DNA of 64,000 nt from Tigriopus japonicus (taxonomy: Eukaryota; Arthropoda; Copepoda; Harpacticoida; Harpacticidae), in the NCBI GenBank assembly GCA_010645155.1, contig JAAGOF010000115.1, positions 597,688 to 661,687 on the forward strand, written 5' to 3'. Below, one piece after another: positions 1 through 14,200 of this stretch. Both the position numbers and the translations under genes were made by a program. The notes beneath the pieces were generated by a model. The model ran no database searches and was not told where the DNA came from. It saw only the letters and a list, made by a program, of their open reading frames with translations. Within the stretch, counting starts at the first letter, position 1. The number at the start of each line of letters is the position of its first letter.

Positions 1-2216
1 GGCCTTTTACGTTTTAGAACATTCTGCTCTTGGATGTCTATGCCAAATTTTCGGTACCTGCTTCACTCCATTCTGGAACAGGTGGACCTTCAGTTAGACT
101 CCTTCAAAGTCGTCATAAATAGGACTTGAATTAAGAAGGTGACTTGAGGATGAACCAAACTTATTTTCAATTTTAAAGAATGCAAATCTCTGTAACTGTT
201 TCAACGCATATTTACTTGTTTAGCCTATTTTATGTTTTTGGCCTTCATGAAGATCATGAAAAATCTAAAAAAAGAATTGTGTTGCGAAATCACAATCACT
301 TTCAAAACACAAGAAATGTGGCTTTTATTTGAGTGACCTAGAACAAGATCTCTGTTTGCACTCCCAACTAAAAAATGTTTTTTAAGGCCCCGCTATTGAA
401 AACACAGATTTCATTACAACAAAATGGGAGAGCTAAATGCCATATTTTTGAACTTGAGGGATTTCAGATAAACCCCATGTAAATTACAAGTTTCTCTTCG
501 GTTAAAAAATATATAAAGCATTCAAAATATCCGTATTTTGAATGGGAAAAACTTTATCTTTTTTTGGAAATACTCAATAATCATCAAGCTTCATGTGTTA
601 AGTGGAAAAATTTGGTTTATCTAACGTCCTCTTGGAGGAGTTATCCAAGGAATAAAACAGCACCGTATTTTGGTCTTTAAGCTAATAATAAAATATTTCA
701 AAGTTGCTGAGAACTAAGGAAGGAAGAATAAAATCTAAATAACTTTTTATCATTTGAATTTGGATACATCCAAAGCATCATATTTTTTTCTAAAAGCAGA
801 GAAACTTGAAATTTATTGAAGATTGATCCATGGTTCCTCCTGAGTTCAAACATGTTTTACATATTGCCTTCCTTTTCTCTTTGGCAAAATATTTATTTTC
901 ATGAGGCGTCTTTACTCTCAAGGAGTATATCGTCTTTCAGTCAAGGGCCAGCTCGTTACATTTGACCTTTCTCATTAAACTACGTCATATGTTTTGCCTT
1001 TTTTAGGGAACAAAATTGTTACATAATGACGAACTGATGCCCCCCATATTTTAGTTACTTTGTAATCAAGGCCCTACTATCATCATTGTACACTTGCGGG
1101 AGCTCAGGTTATCTAAGTTTCTTCAAGGAACATTTATATTTCATCCACAGGCAGCCAATTTTGATAATTACGACGTCAAGGCTCATTTATCTCTCTTCGA
1201 GGTTGGTGGCGTATTTCTAGATTGAGGTCCAACATCTCTTTCGCTATGCTTAGCCCTGATCCTAAACATTAAGTGCAAGTTCTCTTCCTGGGAGAGTCTC
1301 TTTGGCTTGGATTACATTAAGGTTGGCTCCAAATAGTAACAGACGGTAATTTATCACTTGGAACTCAGATAAATGTTTACTAAATCCCACCAATTTTAAG
1401 TCCGGGGAAATATGCACATGTGCTTGCCAATCTTGCTCAGCCGAACCAGGAGTGTCCCAATTTAAATGGGATTTTCTACTGAGAGGATTTCATTCGAAGT
1501 AAGTGCCATTTCCACTTTGGCTCCACCGAGGAACGTGTTTGAGTAAAGAATAGAAGGAGTGAGTGCAGATCCAAGATCCCAGAACCAATCCACTTGTTAG
1601 TTGTGCTGTTGCTTTGGTTTGCCGTTATGCCCATGCCTCGTTCATTCCTCTGCCTTTTACTTTCCCGAGAAGGGAACGAGAGTGAAAGAAACGATCCAGA
1701 GAACGAACCAACGAACTAACGAACGAAGGGAAAGTCTTCTACGGTTCTCACCAAAACCCTCGGGATAAAGTAGTCCTTCTCTTCCTCCTTTCCTTGCTCG
1801 GTCGAACTTTGGGGGGTCATAATTCGGATGAAAGCCCTGCAGTTCCTCGTGTACAACTTGGGGGAGAAGGAGATCCAAAAAAGGCGGGAAGGATTTCGGT
1901 ATTTTTGTTCGAGGTCTTCGTCTCCTTCCATGTTCAACCGCCAACTCTTGTCAGTATCAAAACAGAGGACTGCTCAACCATAAGATATGGGGAAATAATA
2001 CCCACGGCCTCGTGGTGGTAGTCAGTGAAGTGGGGGAAAGGCGGTTTTTTCATGTGTCAAGTTTCCATTTGTCGGTGAGGTTTTGTTCTGGCTCAAACTC
2101 ATGGATCGTCTTTGGATGGGATTGCCTTTTGTTCCATCCGACACTTTTGAACCTAAAGAAATCGCCCACAAATGACAGGACCGACTTAGTGAGGCATTAG
2201 CGTTATCAAGAATAAC
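1..2216. other. 5' intergenic stretch, no gene identified
   Basis: No open frame here shows a protein family I recognise, and none can be joined through splice signals into a coherent model. The short overlapping frames on both strands around 1650-2200 look like chance. Promoter and 5' UTR sequence for the peptidase gene starting at 2217 presumably lies at the right end, but I see no clear TATA box or initiator. Confidence 0.5.
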
Positions 2217-5200
2217 ATGTCAGGAGCTGATCCCCAAGTTGCCGATGTAGCCGGACCCACCGTAGTACACAAGGTCAAATCCAAGTTCGGCTACACGGAA
2301 ATGCACGCGACTGCGCCGGGTTTTGGAGAGAATGTAAGTGCTGCTTGAGAAGCTTTCATTAGATATCACGAGTCCATTAGGATGTCGGTGGTTATCCTTC
2401 GGAACAAATCGATGAGGTTTCGCCATTGAAAGGGGCCATAGTCGGCCTCGTTGAACAACCTCAGACCCCTAGTCAATGGAAATTGGGAAACCTTTCTTTG
2501 CGACGACGAACCTGGAACAAACCTTTTGTGCCAGGTTGCTCGATTCGTTTTATGACTTGAAAGCGTTCATTCTCGAGAAAAGCTGAGAGTATGGGGAAAT
2601 GGATGTGTGTTTTGTTAACAGTTCACAATCAGGTTCTTAAAGTGCTTGACATAGGAATCAACGTCCGATTACATCATGATTCCCATTCATAACTACTGAT
2701 GAAGTTCAATCTAGCTTTCAATTAATCAATCTGTTTTGTGTGCGCTACTTCATTGGCATTTGCCAATTCTCTTTAAAGCTGAACTTTTGTCATTTCTGTG
2801 ATAGTTTTTTCTTTCATAGAGCATCTCCAAAAATAGACCCTACTTCACGAGACTTCATATCTGGGCTGCGATTATGATAAAGCAAAGGTTTTTCACATTA
2901 AACTTGCAATGGCACATCGGGCTTGATTGCAGTCCTAAAAGATTGAGAAGATTGAAATCAGATTGAATCCCATCACTATTCATAACTCATCATACCAACT
3001 AGAAACGCAAGGGTGACCAGATCTTGCACGCGATGATTGTACGCATCAATTCTGATTCTCTTCAGGAGTTGGTGGCGGCAGAGGCCGATCAGAAGAACTG
3101 GAAAGGCATCACGATTGCCATTTTGATGATCCTATTAATCTTATGTGGTGTCGGTGTGGCCGTTTTGATTCTGACTCCCCCGCCTAAAGACGATTCCTCG
3201 CGTGGACGACCGTTCGAAATTGAAGATATCCTCGACCCCAAGTTTGTGCCAAGGACCTTTAATGGATCCTGGATATCGGGTAAGTGTCACCAGATCATTT
3301 ATCATGGGTTAGATTGCGCTAAATGCCTCGACAATGCGTTCTCTACGAAGCAATAAATCTTTCAGATTCAGAGATCGTCTTTCGCGATGCTCAAGATCAC
3401 CTTTCCATTCTCTCTACTGTCGACTTCAAAACCCGCGAAATTGTGATCAATACCATTTTTGTAAGTTTTCTTTGTTAGGATGAGACAGGTGCTGTATTGC
3501 AAATTTGTTTCTTTGTATTTCAGAGAAGATTTAATGTTGCAAAATATTCGTTATCCCCAAGCCAAAAGTACCTTCTGCTAACACATGATGTTCAAAAGGT
3601 GAGTTCAAATGATTGCCATGCAAACACCAAATATCGATGCACAATGCAGTTCACGCACGAAATTGATCGTCCATTGACTTTTGACATATTTTCATTTCCG
3701 TTTATTGAAAGCTGGATCCTAAATCTTCGAGGGTGTTTCACTTAACTTTAACAAAAACAAATTGTCCTGTTGAATGATGAAAGACACGTTTTCAGCGAAA
3801 AAAAAACTCGGTGCATTTTAAGTCGGAATTATAATGTAATAAGAGTAAAGTTTGGTGATCAATTTGCCGATCATTGGAAACCTAATTTCAGAACTTGATT
3901 CTGAATGAAGTATGGGGAAAAGCTTGGTTTCTCCTATTTGTTCAGCATCTGAAAAGAATCTTTAGGAGTTCAGCAAACAAACACTTGGCCAAAATTCAAA
4001 GCTACAAATACGCACGAAAATACATGTTTTGTTGCTCAAAGAAACCTTCAAAGGCCATTGCATTATTAAATAAACCTATGACTTTGATTAGGCAATTAGT
4101 CTAATGATTAACCTTACAAGTCTTCTCGCATCTATTGATTAACTATTGTAACAAAAGGGTTACAAGTCTTTGGACCTCATAAATACAAAATCGCCCATTT
4201 TCATGTCCTTTTTGATGAATTGATTAGCTTGAAAAGTATGCTTGTGGCCGATAGGAAACTTTGACCCTTTCTATGAAATAACTCTTCAAAGAAAAATGAT
4301 GAATGATTCAAAAAGCGAAGACCCAGAGAGTCTTCGCTCGAATTTTCCTTTGAAACATTTTTAAAATCTGATTCTGTTCAAGCCGTTCAATTTTCTCGAG
4401 ATTCGAAAATGGAAATAAGTATTTGCTTAGGGAGCTCATTTTAATGCTCATTTTTCATTTTTCTTATCACTTGTAACAGTTTTGATACGTATTGATATGT
4501 CATTGTTCAATTTCAACGTGAGAAAACATTGAGGAAATTAAAGTTCGTTTGTTCAGCAAATCAATGGCTGAAAAAAGCTACCACTCAGATGCTTGAGATT
4601 TCTTAAAACATCATCACTAGGCCTGAAAATTTGATGCAAAACACTTTTTTTGCATGTTGGGCCCTTATGTGCATTGCTTTATTATTTGAGCGCTTATTTG
4701 CTCTTTATTGTTTGACCAGAAAAAAGATATCTGGCTTGCCCTTAAATTGAATATTTCATCATCTTTGATTACACGTTATACCTTAAGAAACCTCAAAAGG
4801 AGCTTTAGTTGGCAAGCTATAATTTCTCCTTTGATCAGTTTGCTTTGAAATATAAAGATTGGTTAGTCAATCTTTTTTCTTGCAAAAGCCTGTACTGTCT
4901 TAACCAAATGAATAAGAAGCAAGAAACAGACACGCTTTCTTTCACTCCAACGTCACCTGACAACGCAGTCAGAAATTTGGTCAAGTGCTTTGTTTTCGAG
5001 GTATGACAATTATCCCAACCAAATCTTGAGCTTTGCTTCCAATCTGACAACCGTTTAAGAAAGGGCCTTTCTTCACTTTAAGCTAGTTATGCCTTGACCA
5101 TTTCCTTGGATTGTTTTCAAGTGACGTAAGCTAGAAAGCAAAATATGGTGCAAATAAGAGTGTTGTTTTGTTCTTTGAGGGTGGAAATACCTGCCTTATT

Positions 5201-8200
5201 CTGATGTAAGTTTTCGAGTATCTTTGAATCGTGCTTTGAAATTAGATGTACTTTAAAAATGAAAGCCCTTTGCATAATCTCAGAAAGGCTCTTGATGACA
5301 AATATCAGGTTCCAGTCCAACTCTGTGGTATTCTTTGAAGGCGATGCTAAAAACACTTGTCTACAATCCAATCCAATATAGAGTACAGGATACACGTCTA
5401 CAATTTAGAAAGGTGGAAAAATGTTTTCATATCGGAATAACGAAAAAAGGGAATGGATGAAGGCAAATTTCAAGTTTTTAGTCAAAATCAATAAAAAATT
5501 AAAGCACTGAAAAAGAGCAAAATATTCAAGGATGAAATGCAAAGTTCCAAAAAATGTGCAAAAAAATGAAAAAAATCGCTCAAAGTAACGAAATCGTCAA
5601 AAATGCTCAAAAAATAAGAAAATAGTTCAATTTAAAAAATATTTACCGCTCCTTAGCTGTCAGTTAGCTGTTTTAGGTTTCAGTTTTGGTTTCGGCTAAA
5701 TCCTTTTTCGGTCTTTGCATTGAGATTTCAGCGGCTTAAAAAGGGCTAGAAATTAGAAATATTTGGAATAGATACGACCGTGCGAGGATTAGGCCGCGTT
5801 ATATCGCATCTACAGTAATTCGAAAAGCGAGAGCATAGCAAAATCAAGTCAGATTAACGGGCCTCGAGTATATGCTCGCGACAGCTGTGGTGTTTCAAGC
5901 ACAGGAAGTTGGATGAGTATATAGTCGACCAACATTAATCTGACTTGATTTTGGTATACTCTCGCTTTTCGAATTAGGTGCGTTATAATGCGGCCCAAAA
6001 AGTGTGTTTGGGGACAGTAGAAAAGCATTAAAAAATTTAGGATGGGCGAAAGAAAATGTTAATTCAAGCATCATTTTTCAATTCTTCAGCATGGAAAGGG
6101 CCCTTTTACGTTTGATGCAGTTTAGAAATTGATTTGCATTTAATTACCTCCAGCCTTTTGGAACGATGAGACCAAATGATTATTTGAATGCAACAAACAA
6201 ACATCAAAGAACTGCAACCATTGACCAAAATGCACTTACGAAACAAATCTCATTTACATTTCTTCTCAATTTCAATCAGATTTTTTTTCTTGGCAAGCTT
6301 CAAACCATTGAAAAGAGAAGTGCAACTAGTTTATTTTGCGATAAGATTGTCCATAACTTTGCTCTCTCTACTCACCAATTCATGTTTCTGCGTCCTCATT
6401 TCAGCGATATCGATTTTCCTCATTTGCCCAATACACCGTGTACGAGATTGAATCCGGGTAAGTTCGAGCTCACCATTGGACTTGTCGTCTTCGTTTTCTT
6501 CGCTCTTCTCTTGGCTTTCCTCTCACTCATTCTCTTGGGGTTATTTGTCGTCTCATCTTTCATGCACACAAAATTGTGTTGACTTCGAACCAACATCGAA
6601 AAGGTCTTTTCCACTGCCTTCATTTTTTAATGGAAGTTTTCGGTTTAAAATTCACTCCCTAGGGGGTTTACCACACTAGGAACTATGGTAGCGGGTAGTT
6701 GAAAGATTGATGGCTCAGCCCTTTTTGGACTCTCATGGGTTAGGATGAGTGAAAAAAAATTCAAGGACCTCTCAACAAAGGCCATTGAAGCTCAATTTTG
6801 GCCATCAATCAGGCTCTCTTCATACAACCGAAAGGATGTTCTGATTCCAATTGACATTTGCGGGGCGAAATCTTTACGTTGGAACAATCCTTGGGCAAGT
6901 TCTGGCTTTTCAAATCACATTACTGAGCAAAGGCTGAACCCTTCAAGGTCACAAAAAGAAAGGCTAATATTACCAGCCATTCTGGTATGATCGGTTTCTT
7001 TGCTTGCCAATCTTGTGAGCGTCAATCTAGTTCATGTGTAAAGAAACGCCAGAGTCTTTGACAAATTGTCGACATGCGAGGGGCGTGCCGTTTGTCTAAT
7101 GGTCCTTTATGTGTCTTTGTATGCACCAACTTCAAGCTCAAGTGGAACATGAGGGTGCCTGTACCATCTTTATGGGATCTTGAAGGGAATTCTAAAAGAA
7201 GCTAAGTCTCTGGATGGTCAATTTGAAACCGTGGTGTTGGTTGGATGTTGGACAAGAAGGGGTCTCGTTTTTTTCGGTCCATGGAACATCACCAACAAAA
7301 GAGATCAATGTGGGCCCACAATGGAGCCAAAGAGATAGAAAGCAGACCATGTCATTTTGGCAAGGATAAAAAAGCCACGAATCTAAAGTGCAATGGTTCA
7401 AGTCCCTTGGAAGTACTTTGGAACCGCAATGGAACGTGGTGCAAAAAGTCTTGGTTGAACACAGAAAGCTCAGACAGATTTGCTTTCGTCCGTTCTGCAT
7501 CGAATTGAAGCAACTTAATCCAATGCTCCAACGAATGTCTGTAAATGAATATTTTTCCCCTTTTTAAGGCTGACTTGGCCCGTTTCCACGAAAAATGACG
7601 ATTCGTCTATTCGTTCCAACCAAAACGAGTTGTTCCAATTGCAATACGCCAGGTGGATGCCATCCCAAGATGACAGATCTCAAAGAGAGGATGCTTTGGT
7701 ATTTGTGGAGAACTACTCAGTGTTCTACATTCCGGATGTGTCACAGACGTCAAAACGGATATTCCCGGTCAGTTCCATTGCGGACGTGATCCCTGAGGTG
7801 GTGATTCATGGCATTCCTGATTGGATCTATGAAGGTAAAGAGTTGATCTTGAGATAATGGAAGTGATTGGGACATATTTGTCCCTCAAGGTCGACCTAAT
7901 GGAACATAAAAACATTTTTTTCTGTGCCTTCGAAACCTGTTCCACTTGACTTTTGTGAGTCTGTCTTGGTCTCAAATCGCCTCGATCTTACAGTAGTTGT
8001 TACCAATAAAAGAAATGTTTACCTAGTTCTCAAATGTCAAGAAAACTCTTGTCCATGCTCTTGAAATATCCTCTCTTGACATGATGAACCAAAATAAATC
8101 GCCTTTGGTGGTCAGTATCATTACACTAGCAAATGAAATATTAGTCAAGAATTTTTTTCGAAACCTTCATTTGAAGTTGGATTGTAATGATTGCAAAATG

Positions 8201-11200
8201 CGCTTTTGCTTTGCTGCTTCTTCTTTTTCACAAGCTTTGATTTCCAGAGACAAGGATTGCGAAAGCTCTTTTATCTTCATTATGTTTTATTAGAAATGGA
8301 GCCTTTTTTGGACAATAGGAATGTGAATTCGCTGGCAGATGAAGATTTATTGGATAGTAATGCATTTTGCCTCCAAGCTTGCTTTGTACATTTTATGTAC
8401 ATATTAGAGGCAAAACCAAAAGGATTGCAAGATTACTTTTCATCCAACCCTTTTCAGCGTATTGTAAATTACTCACTTTCGACCCCATGCAGTGTTCTCT
8501 TTTTTTCAATCAACACGTTTCCTGTCCATGTCAGTTCCAAGTCTTTTGGAACATTCGCGTTCTGCACCAAAAAACCGTATCAGATAAGATCATTAAGTTG
8601 CTCCCCGGATACAGTCAAAGTTGGATGCATTTGACACCTAGAACTTGGAACCATTTTTGGTTTGGACCACCCTGGAACCAACTAAAACTACAGGGTCCGT
8701 GTTGTCAGCAAGTGGAAAGTTTGTCTTTCAATTAATAATCTGGAACACTGCGGTTCTTGTGTATTCGTGAAGCTCTGAGTTTTGCAGCTTGATCTTTTGC
8801 TCGTAGAAAGGGTCGCGAAAAACTTTTCGGTCCTTCCTTGAATTTCTTGTAGGAAAATTGTGTTGTTTCAAGAAGATCCTTTTAAGAAGAGTTGGCCCCC
8901 GACATGTTTTCGTGCAATTCTTTGAATAACTTTCACAAATTCTGCTTTCAGAGGACATCCTGAAGGCCGACAACGCGTTGTGGCCGTCTCCCAATGGACA
9001 GAAGCTGGTTTATGTGACCTTTAATGACTCCAAAGTGGAAGAGGTTCGTTGGAACATCTATGGAAATGATGCGAGTATTCGTGGGAACAACCCATATCCT
9101 AACGTTGGCAAGATGAGGTATCCCAAGGTACAAATACATATACTAGGCTACGTCATTCCATAATTATCGGGCTTCAATGGGAACATTTCTTACTCCCTTG
9201 AGAAGACTGAGTATTCGGTAAACAAATGTACAAGCCCTTCTTTGAACACACGCATTCGTGAAAACGGTTCTTTCAAAGTTATTTCTTTTGAACATGTATT
9301 TAAATGCACTCCACTCATGCTTCATTATGAGGCTGCTGTCTCAATTTTCATGTTAATGAGATCCTTCATGGGATTACAGAGTGTTTTATCTTCAATGTGG
9401 GGATGAAGAATTCATGATGACGGATCCATATTCGTCATCAAAGGCGATGAAATGAGAAATTCAGTCATTCATATTAACACCTAAGATTATTTTCTCGATG
9501 TACACAAGTCATTTTAATGTGTTGACATACGTATATTGGTAAAGTAATCATTTTAGTTTTTTATTTATAACACCCTCCATCATGGTGGTAAACTAAATAC
9601 GCCAAAAGAAAAGATGAATTGGTTTATTCAAGGTTGTAATAGAACCCTAGTTTTCACCTTGATTTTCTTGTTCCATATTACGAAAGTTATCTGCATCGAT
9701 CCATAGACAAATCTCCGCAGAGTTAAAAATACTTTTCATATTCAGATATGCGTATTTTGCACTCTCATGATGTTCAAAGATGCAAGAAGTTCTTTGAAAT
9801 GGTTTATTGAACCAATTTGTGGTGGAAAGTCTCCTTTCAAGCACCTCCTTTAACAATTATCTGTCGTCTAGCTTTCATGAGTTATTGGTTGTTATGGCGA
9901 AAACGAGCTCATAAATCTCATAAATGTGTCTGCTAAATACATTATTATTTGTGCTCAAAACGCCTCAAACGGCCACTACAAATCTTGAAAGTTTAAAATC
10001 TATAGCGAGATCCCGATTTATTCCAGCCTCATTTTGTCTTTCAGGCTGGAACAACAAATCCCAGCATCAAAGTTTGGATGGTAAATTTTGAGTCCCTGGA
10101 GAACTTGGAACAACGCGAACTTCATCCGCCCAAAGCGACTTTTGCATACGAGTAAGAGAACTTTTTTTCGCTTCAAAATGTTTTGGAAAACTAGTCTAAA
10201 TTTAGTTTGGAACATGGACAGAGCCTCTGGAGCATCAATTTTTTTCAGATATCAATTAAACTATACGTTCAGATAGAATCTAAAAAGAAGCGAATCTGTT
10301 GGTTTGGAAGTAGTAGTAGTAGTATCTTGAGCAAAAGCACTTATCGAGTTTGAGTGTTCCTCTCCCCAAGGATGATGAACGATGATGAACCGAGAATCCT
10401 TCCGTTAAAATAAATTTCCCTCAGCCTGGTAAATATCGGCTTGCTTCGGTTTAAAACTTGGAAAAGGGAGAAACTTTCCAAAGGAGTGATCGTTACATTT
10501 CCTGCTTCCTTCATTTATCTCTCCTTGAGCTAAGAAATTGCTTTTGGACCGTAGGCTGGAGATTCAGCGAATTCTTCAACGACGAGAAGTTCAGTGAAGA
10601 ATGTCTGTTCATTAATTCTTGGGAGCTTAATGCATCGAGCTGTCCAAGTATTTAAGATGCAATCACGGCACCCATTGAAGGTCATTCATTTACTGTATTG
10701 TTCGACCTTGCATTCTCGCATCTACAGGGCTCTTTCCATCTTTGGTCCGGGTCAACATAAAGCATTTCCGAGAAAATGGATGATCAGATCTCATCGCTGC
10801 ATGAGTAAGAAAAGATGATGGAAGGAAAAGGCACAATTCCCTCGTCCCATCTTCACCTTTGGAAGTGTTGAGCGTTGCTGAAAATGGCCTTCATTTAGAA
10901 TGGAGCAAAAACCCATCATCATAATCATTTTCGTCGTCTACATTCTGTCTTATATCCCAATGGGGATTACTCGAGAGCTTTCATCATTGAAACTTGATCT
11001 TCTCGTAATAAATTCATAGAAATATGGTCTTCTTGGGAGGCAACGAAGCTCGTGTTTAAGAATGATAAGAGACGGACTAAAATTTGAGATTCAAAAATCA
11101 GAGCCCAGCCTAGTTGAACCAACTTTTCCTCCTAATTCCTTTGTGGGACTTAATAGACCAGCACTTTCAAAGGATCAAGGACACAAGGACAAGAGAAGTT

Positions 11201-14200
11201 AGACGAGATTTATGAACCAATATATCGTCGTTGTTCCAGGGACTACTACCTCACTGCAGTGAGTTGGATGGCCAACTCTAATGGTGTGGCACTGGTTTGG
11301 ATGAACCGGGCACAGAATGTCACTATCGTGTCTCAATGTCAGTTCCCATCTTGGAAATGCGTCGAGGTAATGGATCCTAAGTTATGTTCCATGACAAGTT
11401 CCCACTAACTTCTCGCTTCCTTGGATCTTCGCCAGGTTTACCGTGAAGATGTTCAAACTCAAGCGTGGTCCACTTTGTATGATCCACCCATTTTTTCATC
11501 CAATGGGGCGTCATTCGTTATTAAGGCACCAATTCGTGATGGAAATTGGGGCTCGTTCCAACAAGTGGTTCTCGTTCAATTGAAGCCCAAACGGTTAACA
11601 CATCCACTGACTATTGGTCATAATGAAGTGAAGAAGATCTTGTCGTGGGATGAAGATCGAGGGATCATGTAAGAGTGCCAACTCGTGTTCCACGACCAAA
11701 ATGGTGAAAGGGTTTATATTCTTTCCAGCTATTTCTTGGGTGTTCCAAATGCAAATCCATCTCAACGCCATTTATTCACTGTGAGTAGTGCTTGGGAAGA
11801 AAGTCCTTACCATCCAGAATGTCTGACTTGCGATACGTCAAGAAAAGCCTTGGGGAGAGATTGCCGAGTTCATGATGTAGTCATGAGCCCCAGGTGAGGA
11901 TTAATGATCAAGAGAACACTTAGTCACTTAAGATATTGCTTGCATCCATCCATTCTTATCCCAAGATATTTAACTCTCCTTCAGTAACACTCATTTTATC
12001 CTGAATTGCTTGGGGCCAGATGTTCCTGGAGTCTACTTGGTTCCTATTGATCAAGAGTGGGACAATCAAACTTTGAATGAAAGCTCAAATGTTCATCTGC
12101 TGGACAACAATACGGAGTTGGTTGAATTAATGAGAACTATGGCGTATCCTAAGATTGAAATGCTGGATATTCCGCTTGGAGAGGACGATGACGAGGTGCT
12201 CAAAGCTAAAATGTATCTTCCTGTGGAACTGGATCCCGAGTTGATGATTCAATATCCATTGGTTCTTCATGTGTGAGTGACACTGCAGTTTTTTAAGTTA
12301 ATATTTACTTCAGTTGTGCACTTTCGTCATCTACAAGAATACTTTCCAAGTCCTTAATTTTCTTCACTTTCAACTAGAGTTTTACAAACATATAAGACTT
12401 GTTCAATCTGTGTAAAGGATTTATATTCTTTTTCGAGGAGGCAATGATGAATCTATAATGTTGAAACTGAGGCCAAGTTTAGAACAAAGAACAAAGTAAT
12501 AAAAACACATTATTTTGCCAGCAATCAAAGCATTTATGGTTTTATGCCTTGACAATCGGGCGTTCGTACAGATTTGTTTTTGAAAAATCTCGCAGCTTTT
12601 TGAGTGGAACTTGAAAGGTCAAAGCAGATTGTGTGAGAATCTTCTAATTTTCGCACAACTATGTCAATATAGCTTTACTATTACAATCACAGAAAGCAAG
12701 TAATATCAAGGGATGTCAAATTTTAGCAACATTAACCCTGCAAAAAATGTCAGCTTATACGCATTGATCAGTGCCTCTTGTGGTCAAATTGAAACACAGT
12801 TGCAAGCTAGCGGAGTGAGTCTTAAGATCTTAATGCCACCCTTGTGGAAAAATTCAAAATTATTCCTTTGTATTTAGTATTTATTTCTTTGTAGTGGCAG
12901 GTTATTATCAAATTCGCATATTTTGAAGAACTGTTAGTGTGAAGAAGATGTAAAACGTTCTCGCAAAGATTGGCAGTATGAAAAACCATCTAGCAAGTAT
13001 TTTTATATTTGGCCACAAGAGGAGCTGATCAGGGGGTATATGCTGAATTTTTTTTGCAGGAATCATTGCAACATTGTGATGAGTTTTGGACTGGTTTCAA
13101 ATCAACTCAGCTTTTTGTAATTGATTAATCAAGTCAGCAAGTAACGACTCCTGACGAAAAACAAATGTCACCAAGAATACCCCGTTATCAAAAGAATCAA
13201 AATAATTGGGTGTATCTATATCCATCCTTTAATGAGCCTGTCATTAAATTACCAATAAGCAAAAAATCTCTCGAAAGTGGCAATATGAACTCACGATTAA
13301 GTAGCACTTCTGAATTTTGGCTAAAAATAAAACCTTTCAATCCAAAATTGGTTAATAAAGAGGGGTGAAATGGAAAAAAATCAAAAAAAAGGCTCAGCGA
13401 ACCTAGCATTAATAGAGAGAGAAAATGACAATCAAATTATAAGACTAATAAATAAAACCAATAGAATAGAAAGCAACACTCAAAATTTCTTCAATTTTAT
13501 TCAGGCATAAAAATCAGTATGATCTTCGCTCGAAATTTTCTTCGACTTTTTCCAACTTTTTTTACCGAGACCCGACAAAACATAAAAACGGAAAGATGAA
13601 CAAAAACTACTATATTTTTTCTCTCAAAACTAATGATTGTACCCTTTCCAATGAAAAACTTGGTTTCCTGTTCCAGATACTCTGGTCCCGGTTCCCAGTT
13701 GGTGACTGACGATTGGAAGCTCGACTTCAACGTATTTATGGCCACAAACTTGAAGTATGTGGTTCTTGAGGTCGACGGCAGTGGATCTTCAGGACAAGGC
13801 GAAGCTCTATTATCGAAAGTCAAGCATGCCTTGGGTCAGAATGAGGTCCACGATCAGCTTTTGGCACTTAGATATGTCATCAGTAACTATACTTTCATCG
13901 ATGGAAATCGGGTGGGCGTGACTGGGGTCAGTTATGGGGGATACATGGCGGGTATGCTACTCAGTCATCCGGAGGCGGATTTCCTCAATTGCGGTGTAGC
14001 AGTTTCACCAGTCGTGGATTGGAGGCTTTATGGTGTGATTTTACGATCGTTGATCCTTTGTATGATTTATTTCAAAAAACGCCGGAAATTTTCTTTCACT
14101 GTTTGCAAATCAGAGTCTCACACAAATTTGCTATTTTGACGATTGCATGCATTTTGTGAGCACTAAATGCTGATTGTTTTGTATTTTATCACTTTTCTGG

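Noticed and set aside
6166..6582. 138-codon plus-strand frame across a peptidase exon
   Set aside because: Only 6405-6457, in another frame, is coding; the open frame runs through the acceptor and donor of that exon.
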